Origin: Perognathus longimembris pacificus
Taxonomy: Eukaryota > Chordata > Mammalia > Rodentia > Heteromyidae
Length of the DNA: 64,000 nt
Assembly: GCF_023159225.1 (NCBI RefSeq)
Contig: NC_063167.1
Span: 9,083,734-9,147,733, forward strand
Direction of reading: 5' to 3'
Shown here: positions 37,851 through 49,635 of the stretch, piece by piece
How positions within the stretch are numbered: the stretch's first letter is position 1
How the letters are laid out: every line of letters starts with the position of its first letter
Translations under genes and position numbers: made by a program
Notes under the pieces: generated by a model
The model's input: the letters and a program-made list of their open reading frames with translations, nothing else
What the model was told of the DNA's origin: nothing
Databases searched by the model: none

Positions 37851-38499
37851 AGCGCCCCAAAGGCACCTGCTCTGACCCCCCTCCTGCCTGGTAGATCCAC
37901 CGAACCAGCAAACTCTCCACTGGGGCCCTGGCTTGTGGGTTTGGGCTGAGTGACCTTCAGCACGGGCAGTCCCGGGGCAGGGACAGAATGTAATGCCACT
38001 ATCTGCCACTAGATGGAGACAATACCTCCCTCAGCCGCCTAGTCCAGCTGTCTTCTGGCATGGGGTGCTGGGGGGGGGGGGGGGGGCAGTGGATCACAGG
38101 GGCATGACCACTAGAGGGCAGCACAGGCATGTGAGGGGCCACGGCTCCCAAGCAGAGCCCTGGCCAGCCTGAAGGGCAGACTGGCTTCGCCATGCCTGGC
38201 CTCCTCCACGGCTTCTGTGGACCTGGGGAGTACAGGGCAGGGCCTCTCCCTCGGGGCGCGGTGACAGCCAGTGGCCTGGGTGCGGTGGCCTCCCGGCCTC
38301 CACCAGCTCAGGCCCGCTCCTGGGGCCTCCGTCGCCTGTCACGGGCAGGCAATGGCGGCCCTCTCGGGGTTGTCTTGGGGGTGGGACGGGAAGGCAAACC
38401 GGGGCCCAGTGTCCCGCGCGGAGGAGTTAGGATGTACTTCTCAGCTGTCATCCTCCTCATGCTTCTTCTCCCAGCTCCGGCCTCTTCTATTCCAGCCTG

Positions 38500-38660
38500 G
38501 CTTAGCCTTGTCTCCCCTCCCCTTCCCTCCCCCCACCCCCTTCCCCTCCCTTCTCCTCCCCTCTTCTCCTCTTCCCTTCTCCCCCTTCCTCTCCTCCATG
38601 CCTTCCCTCCTTCCCCTTTTCCTTCCCCTCTCTTTTCCCTTCTTTCTTTTCTTTCTCGTT
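38500..38660. repeat. Polypyrimidine (C/T) tract
   Basis: About 160 bp of almost pure C and T on the plus strand, changing from C-rich to T-rich. Such tracts can form triplex (H-)DNA. An ID-like scrap follows at 38662-38710. Confidence 0.85.
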
Positions 38661-39757
38661 CTCATGGTGCTGGGGACCCGGCCCAGCCCTTTGGCCCTCG
38701 TTCAAGCAGCAGCCTTTCTACAAAGCTGCGCCCGCCGCAGCCCAGGCCAGGCCTGACGGAACAAGCAGGCCCGGGTACCGGGAGAGCCTCGAGCAGGAAT
38801 GTTCCCAGCGCGGGCTTGGTTATATATAGCTCCGCACGCCGTGTGCGGTTCTGGTTTCTCCCATACATCCTGGGGTTTGCACAGTGGGGAGCAGGCGGGG
38901 GGCGGGGGGGAGGGGTAACGTGCCGCTGGGTAGAACTGAGGTTACTTGGAAGGAGGGGCTGGTTGTGGGGAGGGTACGAATGACCCTTCCTTGAATCCAG
39001 GGGAAGCTTCTAGAATCTGGGTAGCGGCTGCCCAGGTGCACATACACACATTAAAACTTGCTGAGCTGTCCATTTGAGTTGGGGGTTGTTTCTAGTGTTT
39101 TTTTTTTTTCTTTTGTGCACCTTTCCAGGTACTGATTACATCATTTCAGTAAAAAGAAGAGGAGGAGAAGGTTCCAGAATGGAGGGTGGGGACACTCAGC
39201 CACCCACCCCAGGGGATTTCCCCAGAGGGCCCTCGGTTCCCCGAGGCGGTCCACCTGCCCCGCTCCTCCCCGGAGGTCCCGGCTGCTGCCGCCTTTAGCT
39301 CCAGGTCCCTAGGGCTGTGCCGTCCGTCACCTGCTGCCTCTTCCTATAAGTGACCCGGTCCCCCTGCCCCCCACCTGCCTCCAGCCACGACGGGGCTCCT
39401 CTGTCCCCCAGGAGGGGCCGGGACGTCCTGGGGGGCCTGGCAGCTGTCCGCATGGCCGCAGCGTCGCCCCCTCGTTGGCTGCCCAGCCCCTGCAGAGGCC
39501 GGCTCGGCTGGACTCGACCCCCATTGCGTGAAAGCCCTGCTGACCCTGGCCACCCCTACTCCTGGGGCCACCCACCTCTCCCCCCACCCAGCCTCTCCCA
39601 TCCCAGTAGTTTCATTCCCCGTGAAGTTGGTTTTGTGTGGATTTCTGGGCAGTGCATGCCGACTAGCAAGGTAGAAACGGGGTGCGCAGGAGAGTTGGGC
39701 TCATGAGGAGGCTCAGAGGGAAGTGTCTACAGGTCAGGACGTGCTCGAACCCATAGC

Positions 39758-39990
39758 CAGCCGGGCTCCAGTGGCTCACGCCTGTCATCCCATCTCCTCA
39801 GGGGGCTGCGATCTGAGGATCACGGTTCAAAGCCAGCCCTGGCAGGAAAGTCTGCGAGACTCTCGTCTCCAACGAACCATCGAAAAGCCAGAAGTAGAGC
39901 TGTGGCTCAAGTGGTAGAGCGCCAGCCTTGAGCAGAAATGCCAAGCAGGAGCGCAGGGCCCTGAGTTCAGGCCCCAGGACCGGCACCCCC
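39758..39990 (+). mobile_element. Type A SINE, well preserved
   Basis: 'gtggctcacgcctgtcatcc' and 'cgagactctcgtctccaacg', then 'gagctgtggctcaagtggta' and 'ccctgagttcaggccccagg', ending 'accggcacc'. Confidence 0.9.
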
Positions 39991-40407
39991 CCACCCTGCA
40001 CTACAGGGCATGGAGGTTGAATGGCAGGTGCGTGACGACTCACAGGTAGTGGGGTGCTGTGTTCAAGCTCTGACACCTCCGATGACTCTGGGGACTTGGC
40101 TGGGACCCAGTTCTGGAATTTAAAATTTGCAGGAAACGAGGACACACGGCTTCCTGTAAACGCGGGGTCCCCTCTCCATTTTTGCTTTGCGCCACCTGAA
40201 CACAGACCTGGTTCAGTCTTCAGAGAGGCCGGGCCAGTCTGTCCCCAAGCAAGCCGCCCCCCCCCCAGCCCCCCGGACCTGTCTGTCCTGCCCCATGCCG
40301 AGGCACGGTCGCAGCACCCGAGTCATTTGCCGCTGACTCTGGCGAGAGTCACACGGCAGAGACATTTTTGCTCAGCCACTCATCATGTAGGAGTGAGTCC
40401 GCATGCC

Positions 40408-40615
40408 GGGGGCTGGTGGCTCAAGCCTGAAATTCTAGCTGCTCCGGAGGCTGAACGCTAGAGGATCGAGGTTGGAGGCTAGCTCAGGCAGAAAAGTTCG
40501 CACAACTCCATCTCCAAAATAGCCAGCAAAAAGCTGGACTGGAGGCACGGCTCAAGTGGTGGAGCACCAGGAGAACAGTAGCACATTCAAGCCATATAGT
40601 ACTGGCAAAAAAAAG
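40408..40615 (+). mobile_element. Type A SINE
   Basis: 'ggtggctcaagcctgaaatt' and 'caactccatctccaaaatag', then 'gcacggctcaagtggtggag' and 'catatagtactggcaaaaaa'. Confidence 0.85.
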
Positions 40616-40914
40616 TTTTCACAAAGAGCCCCCAGTAAGTGGGAGGCAGGAAGCCAGCAAGGGAAACTAATAAGGAGCGAAACAGTAAAATGCTGTGCTC
40701 TTGGTCAACTTAAAACAATGTTGCAGTTGTTTTTTTTAATTAAGACACTCTTGTTGAAAAAAAAAAAAAGTCCCCCTCCCCTACATGCAGAAATATACTT
40801 CTTAGTTTTCAAGAATAATCTCGGTTGGGATTATTCCTCTCACATTGTCTCTTTCTTCCTTCCCTTCCTTCTCCTCCCCTCCCTTCCCTCCTCCTCTCCT
40901 TGCACGGCTCCTGC

Positions 40915-41015
40915 TTGGCTTTGGGCTGGTCATGTTGGAGAAGGAGTCTCAAGGATTCTGCCGCTTCCTCCAGGTCTCCGCCTCCCGAGTGGCCAGGATT
41001 ACAGGCGAGCGCGTG
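40915..41015 (-). mobile_element. B1-like monomer
   Basis: 'gagaaggagtctcaaggatt', 'ctccgcctcccgagtggcca' and 'ggattacaggcgagcg' are the complement of a 7SL-derived monomer. Confidence 0.6.
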
Positions 41016-42009
41016 GCTTCCCGGGACACACACACAGTCACGCGCTCTTCTCCCGTGGGGCTTTCCATGCCGCTTCCTGGTTCTGTTCCTGGGTGGCAGC
41101 TGCTGGGACCACGCCCTCTGAGCCTGAGAGGCCTCAGCTGAAAGGCTGCAAAGTCTTCCCCCTGGGGCTGCTGTTGAGGATCAATTAACAGCAGTGTTTG
41201 CCTCCTTAGGGGCTCAGCAAACAGAAACTGCCCTGCTCCTGGCTGCCCAGGCCACCTGGCAATAGAAACCTCACCTTTCAACAGTCCTTTCCTGGATCTT
41301 TTCCCCAGGGAAACCCCTTAGGCCTTGGTCGGGGGACAGTGGGGTGATAGGTAGGTGAAGCTGGGCACCTCCTCCTGGCGGCTCCACCGTGGGACTCGCT
41401 GAGCTGGGGCAGGAACAGCCATGGCAAAGGAGCCGGCTGTCCAGAGGAGACAGCAAAAGACCCACGCTTCCTTTTCCCGCTACGGCGTCTTCCCCAGATA
41501 AGCCAGGGCACACCTGCTCCCAGGAGCTCCGAGGCCTCTGTGGGAGAGCCAGGACCTGCCGGGCTGGGCTGGCGGTGGAGCGAGGGGGGCGGGCGGCCCC
41601 CAGGATGGGTCCTGGTGTGGAAACGTTCCCAGGCTCTTCTTTGAGCTTGCAGGTCAGGGGTGGGAGCCGCTGCTGGACGTTCTCACCCCCGGTTCAGGCC
41701 TCTCCAGCCCATCCTGTCCTGTCCTGCAAACCACATCCCTCCTCAGCGGCCTGGGAAAGGCCCCAGACTCCTCGTGGAAATCTAGGATGAGTGTGTACCG
41801 CTTTCCACAGGCACACAAAGGGCCCCCTCATGCCTGACATAATGTGTTCTTATCTGGGGCTCTTATTCAGCCCACAAGTATTTACTAAGCATTTACTCCG
41901 GGCCAGGCAAGGGGGGGTGGGGGCTGCCTTCTCCACACAGGAAGAATAGCTCTGGGTAGACAGCTCTGTAGACTGCACCTGCAGTGGATCGTGATACTTT
42001 CCAGCTCTG

Positions 42010-42305
42010 GACAAACACCACCATCGTAAACCAATCCCAGCTACTCAGATCAGGAGGATGGTGGTTCAAGGCCAGACTAGGCCAAAAGGTCTCGAGACCC
42101 CATTTTAACAAATACAACAGGCTGGGTACAGTGGTGCACACCTGTCACGGCAACTCCCCGGGAACTTTAAATAGGAGGATGGAAGCCTAGAGCAGCCTGG
42201 ACAGACACGTAAAGCCCCACTCCAGAATCGAAGCAGACAGGGCTCAAGGGGTGGAATGCTTGACTGGAAAGTGCAAGGTCCTAACTTCCAATCCCAGTCC
42301 CACCA
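42010..42305 (+). mobile_element. Old composite SINE (two B1-like units + ID-like)
   Basis: 'ccaatcccagctactcagat' and 'tgggtacagtggtgcacacc' begin two B1-like monomers in tandem. 'gggctcaaggggtggaatgc' to 'cttccaatcccagtcccacc' is ID-like. Confidence 0.65.
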
Positions 42306-43049
42306 AGAGGTTCGCGGTAACTGATTCGTGTTCAGAAGGGGAGGGCCACCTGGCCCTTGGCAGTAGGATGTCAGGACTAGCGGTTACCATGGCGATATCA
42401 ACTTTGTCTCTTTCGTGGACCCAGGGACCTGTGAGGGTTCAGATTAAGAAGCCATGGGGCCGGGCGCTGCTGCTCGCCCTGTAACCCTCATCACTGGAGT
42501 CTGAGGTCTGAAGACGGAGGTTCCAGGCCAGCTCTGGTCTCGGGTCCCAGGGCTGGGAGAGCTGCCGGAGGGCCCTGCGCCCAGCAGGAGGCGCCTATTG
42601 TCCTGGGGGGGGGTGCCAGCTGGAACTTCAAAGGGTGGGCGCATGGCCCAGAGGGGGGCGACCTGGCCAGAGGGAGGGGCGCCCCGCCCTCCCCGGTGCC
42701 CCGGCCCGGGGCCATGGCTGGGGACCGACCCCTTCGCCCGGCGCCGGGCCGCGGGCGGGCAGAGCCGCAGGTGGGGGGCGGCTCGGCGGCGCTGGGGTCA
42801 CCCCGAGCCCCGCGGGGAGCAGGGCCGGGACGCGGCTCCCCTCCCCGAGCCGGCGCGCGAGGCCGGCTGAGGAACGGCCGGGAAACCGGGCCGGGTCGGC
42901 CCGCGCCCCGGGAGCGACCGGCGGAGAGGGGAACCCGGGCGGACCAGGCTTCCTGCTTCCCTGTCACCGCCCGCCCCGCAGGGCACCGGCCTGGAGCGCC
43001 CCGACACCCGGAGCCTGCCCGGGACCGGGAGGAAGGCAGCAGCCTCCCC

Positions 43050-43260
43050 ACGAAGAGATGCGGAGGGGTGCCGGGGACCCTACAATGTCCCGAGGGTCAG
43101 GGGGCCCCACAATGTCCGGAGGGATGCAGGGGACCCCACAATGTCCTAAGGGTCAGGGGACTCCACAATGTTGGAGGGACGCAGGGGGCCCCACAAGGTC
43201 CGGAGGGTCAGGGGACCCCACAATGTTGGAGGGATGCAGGGGACCCCACCATGTCCGGGA
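43050..43260. repeat. ~28-bp minisatellite in the CpG-island shore
   Basis: Seven units with the core 'ggggaccccacaatgtc'. 'gagggtcagggg' and 'gagggatgcagggg' type spacers mostly alternate, so the effective period is about 55 bp. Confidence 0.92.
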
Positions 43261-43559
43261 CTCCTGGCCGGACACCCGATGCCCCCCCTACACACCCATC
43301 CCCAGGGCCCTCGGAGAGAGGCTTCCGGGGTCTCTTCTTTACTCCTATCCGGCTCCTCGCACCTATCGTGGGGGTCGGGGATGATTTAGCTCGGCGGGGG
43401 ATGAGGGGGGCTAGGGGCGGCGCCTCTTGGGTCGGGAAGGCGGGCCCCGGCCTCCCGGGTCCGAAGGGTGGGATCCTGGCCGTGGCCTCCCCGGTCCCGA
43501 GGGCGGGCTCTGCGCCGTGGCCGCCCCGGTCCCGAGGGCGGGCCGTGGCCGTGGGCGGC

Positions 43560-43831
43560 GCCTCTCGGAGCCCAGACCTCTTGGAGACGCCGCCCTCCGC
43601 GCCCGGCCCCTCCCGCTGCGCCCCGCGCGCCCTAGCCGAGCTCCCCGCCGCCCCGGCCCGGTCCCCGAGCGGACCGCGCGCCCCGCCCGCCCCGCGCTCC
43701 GCGGACCAGACCCTCGGGGCCTCCAGCCCGCGGCCGATCGCGGCGTCCCGGCGGAGGCAGCCCGGGCTGGGGGTGTGGAGGAGCCCCCAGCCCGGGGCTG
43801 CCGGGCCAGGACGGAGCTTGACCGGCGATCG
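43560..43831 (+). other. Putative noncoding first exon (start approximate)
   Basis: Ends at the strong donor GATCG|GTGAGTT (GT at 43832-43833) inside the CpG island; the 5' end is a guess. If this is TMEM51, a noncoding first exon followed by a large intron is expected. The 379-codon open frame across it has the composition of CpG DNA and no recognisable domain. Confidence 0.4.
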
Positions 43832-45327
43832 GTGAGTTGTGCGCCCCGGAGCGTCCGTGGGATCCGGGGGGGGGGGGGGAGAAGCGGGGCCGCCCGGTCC
43901 GCCTGGGGCGCCCGCCCGGGAGCGCAGGGCTCCGCACCCCGGCTTCGCGGCTGGCCTGGGGCCCTGCGGGCCGGGACGGCTGCCACCTGCCCGGCGGGCC
44001 CGGAGCGCTCGGCCTCCAGCGAGCACCTGCCGAGCGGACCTGGGGGCCGGGAGCACCGGCCCCTCCGCCCGAGCCCCCTCGCAGCCGGGGCCGGGCCGCG
44101 CGCCACCCCCGGTCCCAGGAGCAGAACCAGCCCAAGCTGGGGCTCGGGAGCCTCGGTGCCGTCGCCTGCGCCGGGGAAGGGCTGGGGCCTGGGGTCGGGG
44201 CGGGCCTGGCGGGGGCTTTAGGGCTCCGGGGAGAGCGGCCGCCGAGGGGTCTGGGCGCACCCCGTCTGATTCACCTTCCCGGCCACACCTGGACCCGGCG
44301 CCGTTTCCGGGGCGCTGCGGTGGCGCCGGGGGCCGCGGGGGGCTGCGCCCGGGACGTGGAGGCTGAGTCCGGCCCGGCCCGGCCCGGCCCCGCGGGCGGG
44401 GGGAGGGGGCTCGGGGAACCCAGATTCCGGGAGGGGCGTGGCGCGCGGGGGGCGTGGCCGCCCGCGGGAGCGTGGCGCGGGGGGCGTGGCCGCGGCCAGG
44501 TGACATTTCCGTGGGGGCGGGGCTTCGGGGGGCGGGGCCAGCGCCCCGCTGCAGGTGGAAGGGAAGCGATCGGCGGCGTCAGTCACCCAGGCCCCCGGCC
44601 CGGCCCGCCCCGGGACACAGAGGGCGCACCCCGCCTCGCCGGCCAGTCCCCCCACCCCCAGCCCTGGCTTCCAAATCTGTGAAATGAACTTGGGGGGCTC
44701 CCAGGGCGAGGTGGGGGCGTCATCCCTAGCACACAGCAAGAACTCTGCCATGAGGGGTGGACGAAGGGCAGAAAAGAAAGAACCCAGGAGCCCGAGAGGG
44801 TTGGACTAAACCTGGAGGGTGATGGAAGATGACCATGACTGAAACAGTTTTCTCATTTGAAAACAGAGCCACGAGGCCAGTGGGGATTGTGATTGTGATG
44901 GGAAAAGGGGAAGGGGTTTAAGAGAGTGCTGAGGGGTGAGAGTGACTGAAATCTGTTGTTAGCCATGTGTGGAAATGTCACAAACTCCCCTGTACAACTA
45001 ATCCATGCTAGACCAGGCGGCCTCTGGTGGTGGAGGGTGGGTGTGTGGATGGGTAGGCTGGCTTCTTTAGGGGCCCACATGGACGGTGGAGAAACCCTCT
45101 GTACTCTTGGGCCCAGAGGAGGGGAGCAGAGGAACATGAACCGTATGCTGCCCTTGCTGCGATTACAGACTAAAGCTAGATTCCGGGGAGTGAGAAGCTT
45201 TGCCTTTCTAGATGCCTGGAAAGTTCTAGCTGCCTTGTGACTTGGGGGTGTGAAGGGTCTGCTTCTGGCCGCTGTTTTCCTTTGCTGCTCTTGTGTCTTC
45301 TCTAAACGTGGAAGGCCCAAGCTGGAA

Positions 45328-45550
45328 GGCTTGAACTCAGGGCCTGGGCGCTGTCCCCGCCTGAGCTTTTGTGCTCAAAGATGGCACTCTACCACTTGAG
45401 CCAGACACAGCTCCACTTCCAGCTTTTTGATAGCTAATTGGAGATCAGAGTCTCGTGGCCTTTCCTGCCCAGGCTGGCTACACACTGAGATGCTCAGATC
45501 TCAGCTTCTTGAATAGCTAGGATTACAGTTGTGTGCCACCAGCGCCTGGC
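45328..45550 (-). mobile_element. Type A SINE
   Basis: 'aggcttgaactcagggcctg', 'actctaccacttgagccaga' and 'ctaattggagatcagagtct', to 'gtgtgccaccagcgcctgg'. Confidence 0.88.
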
Positions 45551-46117
45551 AAAAGCTCTGTCATTTGATCAATGCATGTGGCCCCAGGGAAAAGGGACGC
45601 ACCGCAGGCGCTGACAGGCTGAAGCCATCCGTCCCCAGTTCTCTCTCGATTCTTTGCAGGACCTTGGGAGACCTGCAGGTCAAATACCTGCTTTGGAGAG
45701 TTCTCGTCACCTGCCTTGGACAGGCCCAGCCCAGCATGACAGTGTCTGTCTTCTCTGTTGGTTGCTCTTATTCTTGAGAAAAACAGACTCCTGCGTGGTC
45801 TTCTGCCCTGCCCCTCCCCGATAGCCCCAGACGCTGGCCAGAGGTGTGTTCGGCCCGGGTCTGCTCTGCCGGCCTCTTCTCCACTCCTCAGGCTGAGCCC
45901 CGGTTCCTCCCTTCTCAGCCCCAGCTATGCCTCGAGGCTGCCCAGCCGGCCAAGTTTGTCATCTGGTGTTGTTTACTTCAGCCGAGTAATCACACAGCTC
46001 CTTTTCTCCCCTGGCCTAGATTTGTCGGATTTGAGCCACCCTGGGATTGGAATGCTGGTCACTTTAGATGCTAAGATACTGGTACCAGCAAGGATCTTAA
46101 ACAACGAAGTGCAGTCT

Positions 46118-46408
46118 GCTGCCAGGCATGGTGGCTCCCTCCTACAGTCCTAGCTACTCCGGACACGGGGATCTGAGGATCCCAGCCCAATCCAGGATGC
46201 CTTCTTAACTAACAACACCTAAGCGCGGTCACACGCAACCCTCAGCCCGGCTACACAGAAAGCACAAGTAGGATTGCTGTCCCAATCAGCCCAGTCGTAA
46301 ACATAAGACACCATCTGAAAAAACGAACTACAGCAAAAAAGGGAGTGTGGCTCGAATCCTAGAGCACCTGCCGAGCACGGCCCTGAATTCAAATCCCAGG
46401 GCTGCCCC
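46118..46408 (+). mobile_element. Old composite SINE
   Basis: 'gccaggcatggtggctccct', 'agtcctagctactccggaca' and, after about 180 bp, 'gagtgtggctcgaatcctag' and 'ccctgaattcaaatcccagg'. Diverged like the copy at 42010. Confidence 0.65.
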
Positions 46409-46659
46409 AAAAGTCCAATCTGCTCATTTTACAAGTAGGGAAACAGAGGCCCAAGGAAGAGAAAGGGCTTGCCTGAAGTAAGGGGCGGGAGCAGACCCCA
46501 GGGTTCCCTGTGCTGTGCTAGATGACTTTAAGGATGTGGCTGGAGGGGCGGGCAGATGGTCACGAAAACAAAACCAGAACACTGTCCATCTCCAGGAGAT
46601 ACCGCCTTTATACTCCCAGTCTGCCTGAGATACCAGCAGGGGCCAGGGATAAAGAGGAG

Positions 46660-46865
46660 GGGCCTGCCAGGCTCACGCCTGCAATCCTATACACTTGGGA
46701 GGCTGAGATCTAAGGATCACAGTTTGAGGCCAGCCCCAGCAGGAAAGTCCATGAGACTGATGTCCAGTGAACCAGCAAAACGCCGGAAGGAGAGCTATGT
46801 CTCAAGTGGTGGAGTACCATCTTTGAGTATAAAAGCTCAGGGCCCTGAGTTCAAAACTCACGAAG
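46660..46865 (+). mobile_element. Type A SINE
   Basis: 'ggctcacgcctgcaatccta' and 'gaccagcaaaacg'-like linker, then 'gagctatgtctcaagtggtg' and 'gggccctgagttcaaaactc'. Confidence 0.85.
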
Positions 46866-47654
46866 GAGGGAGAGGAGAGGAGAGGGAAAATCAGATCCGA
46901 AAGTTGGAAGCCATAGTTAGTCATGAACGTCAGAGGCCAGGCCTCTGCTGGGGCCGGGCTGGGGTGGGTGTCCCAGAGGAGACCTCGTCACTGCTCCAAA
47001 TGGGACTAGTGGCAGACAGCAAGAGGACAGAGCCCAGCGGACACGTGTACCGCACATCTCTGTGGGCTGCAGTCGTCTGTAGCTTCCCAAAGGCTTGGGG
47101 TGAGTTCTCTCCAAGTCAGCTGTGGGGTCATCTTTCCTGCCGCCCAGCCCCTCCCCCAGCAGGGCCCTGGTCTCGGGGAGCACGGTGTGCCCATCCTCCA
47201 CCCCACCCCAGGAGCTCTGTCCACTTTGTCCCTTCCTATTCTGCCCAGACTATGCAAAAGCTTTTTTTTTTTAAATAATAAAGGACAGTAAATTCAATAC
47301 CAGGGTTGAAACAATTAATGACTGTGTATCCATTTCAACAATTGGTTTGGGTTTTTTTAATAGAAGCAGCGAAATTGGACACCAGCTATGTAGCCAGAAA
47401 AATCCCTAGCCTAGACTCCTCGTAGAATCATTTTAGACTTCACAGAAAAATGTCAAGGGTGAAGTGGGAAATTCCCGTAAACCCTCAGCCTAAACGCCCT
47501 CACTTAGCATTCTCCACGTCCGCCACCCAGCGGGTCCCACCAGCGGACGCCCAACGCTGAGGATCTTCCAGGTCCTTAGACAAATGGATTCGTGTGTGCA
47601 TAGAATCTATGCACTTCCTTCCCTCCGCTTTACATCTCCCATCGATGGATTGAT

Positions 47655-47760
47655 TGATTGAAGCAAGGTTTCGCGAGGTTGCAAATGCGGGCCTTGAACT
47701 CCCTATGTTGGTCTCTAACTCCCCATCTCCTTTCTCAGCCTCTGAGTGCTGGGTGACAGA
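47655..47760 (-). mobile_element. B1-like monomer, diverged
   Basis: 'gcaaggtttcgcgaggttgc', 'gccttgaactccctatgttg' and 'cagcctctgagtgctgggtg' are the complement of a B1 monomer. Confidence 0.6.
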
Positions 47761-47871
47761 CATATATATATATACTTCCTTGCCCAGCTCTCTATTTATG
47801 ACGCAGTGTAAAATATAGCTAATTCCTGTACTGTATCTTTTAAAGAATAATGGCAAGAAGACTCTGGACAT

Positions 47872-48058
47872 TTTTTTTTTTGTATGTGCTGGTACTAGGG
47901 CTTGAACTCAGGGCCTCACATTCTCCCTTAGCTTTTTTGCTCAAGGGTGGCGCTCTACCATGTGAGCCACAGCTCCCCCTCCAGGATTTTTTGCTGGTTA
48001 GTTGGAGGTAAGAGTCTCAGATGTGTCTGCCCAGGCTGGCTCCGAACCAGGAATTTTG
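47872..48058 (-). mobile_element. Type A SINE, 5'-truncated, plus ID-like scrap
   Basis: 'actagggcttgaactcaggg', 'ctctaccatgtgagccacag' and 'gttggaggtaagagtctcag', breaking off after 'ctggctccgaacc'. A plus-strand ID-like piece (48060-48125, 'aactcagtggtagagtacgt') follows. Confidence 0.8.
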
Positions 48059-48634
48059 GCTGAGGGTCTAACTCAGTGGTAGAGTACGTACCTGGCATGC
48101 CTCCATCCCTGGGTTTCACAAAGCGACATCAATCTCTGACTCAGGTCACAATCAGTGGGTATGAATGGAATTAATTTCAGCATACGTTGTGAGCTATCAT
48201 AGAGAGCTTTGGCGATTGCTGCTGCAGGATGAGCTTGCAGGTCCCACTCCCCATTGCTGACCCCTTCCTTCCTCTCCCGCATGGTGACCCAAGTTGGAGA
48301 ACCAGGGAAGTGATCTGCACCTGGAGGGAAGGCCTTGTCCCTGCCAGTGCGGGCTCAGGCTGGCTGGGTAGGAAGCTGGCTGCCTCCCCCTTGCCTGCTC
48401 ACAGACAGGGGAGTAACAGCTGGGTGTGTGTAGCTTCCTGTGGTTGTTGCTGCTTTTAAAAACTAATTTGCTTTATTGTTATTATAGAGGTGATGTACAG
48501 AGGGATTCGTTTCGAGTCCGGTAGTGAGTACATTTCCTTTTGTAACTCTGTGTGCTCGATGTAATGACGCTTTCCTGGTAATCAAAGCAATAAAGCATTA
48601 GAGATGTCAGGGCTCTTAGGAGATGGCTGGGTAG

Positions 48635-48922
48635 GTGTGTGTGTGTGTGTGTGTGCGTGTGTGTGTGTGTGTGCGCGTGTGTGTGAGTGCGTACGCGCGT
48701 GCCATCCTGGGGCTTAAACTCAGCCTGAGCCCCTTAGCCTTTTAACTCAAGGCTTGCACTCTACCACTTGAGCCACAGCCACAGTTCCAGCGTTTTGGTA
48801 GCTAATTGGACATAAGAGTCTCGTAGACTTTTCTGCCCGGGCTGGCTTTGAACTTTGTTTCTCAGATCTCAGCCTCCTGACCAGCTAGAATGACAGGTGT
48901 GAGCCACCAGCGCGTCTGGCTG
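48635..48922 (-). mobile_element. Type A SINE with (GT)n tail
   Basis: A GT array with GC/GA interruptions (48635-48702) runs into 'catcctggggcttaaactca', 'ctctaccacttgagccacag' and 'cataagagtctcgtagactt', to 'gacaggtgtgagccaccag'. Confidence 0.9.
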
Positions 48923-49635
48923 CTAGGTAATTTTAAACCATTAAAAATTCACCATGAAGTCCTCTATGACTTTTAAAAATTACGTAGTCAACATCTGACT
49001 TCTTATATTAAACTTTCCATGTCGGCACTTTCATTCAGACGGCCAATCGGTAGTTTTTATCCCATTCTGTAATGGATCTGATTTCAGGAAGGGTCCCTGG
49101 GTGCAGAGTCACCTCCTCCCCCCCCACCCCCGACCCCACTGATGAAATGGTGACCTGAGTGGTGTCTTATTGCAGAGTTGTTTGCATGGTAGCTATTGCC
49201 CCTCTGCCTCAGTTTCTCTGTCTGTCATAGTCTGACAGGACATCACAGGACTTAGAATGTGCTGGGGTAACTGGCTTGGCCATTCCCCCTCAGCTCCAGA
49301 TACAGCAGCCCCTTCAAGGACGGTTCCCAGGCATCTGTGACTTCCGGTGCCAGCCGGAAGTGGCTGTGCTCCTCAGGAAAGTCCCTGAAGGCTTCTGCAC
49401 TATTTTTTAGCCTTGGGGTTTACAAGAATCAGTTTTGTTTTCTCCTCCCGATGTGGAGTTCCCAGTAACCTATTCCTTCCCGGCATGACAACATGCATGT
49501 CCTGGGCAAGACAACACATGTGTCCTGAGTGAGACATTTCTCACATGCCATCAGACAGAGCTGGTGTGGAACCATGAACTCCATCTCTAATGGCTCAGTC
49601 AGGCATGGGCCCTCTTAGCTCAAGCTAAAACTGAT

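Larger units (their letters stand above)
36456..42600. other. Intergenic region between KAZN and the CpG-island promoter
   Basis: No coding gene supported. Holds SINEs (37240-37463, 39758-39990, 40408-40615, 40915-41015, 42010-42305), a MIR (37735-37850), a polypyrimidine tract (38500-38660) and a TATA-like 'ttatatatag' at 38819. The stretches 36,500-37,200 and 41,020-41,870 are unremarkable. Confidence 0.7.
42600..44680 (+). promoter_or_regulatory. CpG island, probable promoter of the next gene (TMEM51 candidate)
   Basis: About 2 kb of dense CpG with GC boxes (for example 'gggggcggggcttcgg' near 44,515) and no repeats except a minisatellite. A plus-strand splice donor sits at 43832. In other mammals the gene downstream of KAZN in the same orientation is TMEM51, with a divergent antisense RNA; that is why it is proposed. 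No TMEM51 coding sequence is here to confirm it. Confidence 0.6.

Noticed and set aside
42696..43835. 379-codon plus-strand open frame ending at the putative first exon
   Set aside because: Crosses a minisatellite and shows only CpG-type low complexity; not a TMEM51-like sequence.
43208..44506. 432-codon minus-strand open frame in the CpG island
   Set aside because: Pro/Arg/Gly/Ala composition typical of stop-poor CpG DNA, no domain, and plus-strand frames over the same DNA are open too. A noncoding antisense RNA is possible but not a protein.
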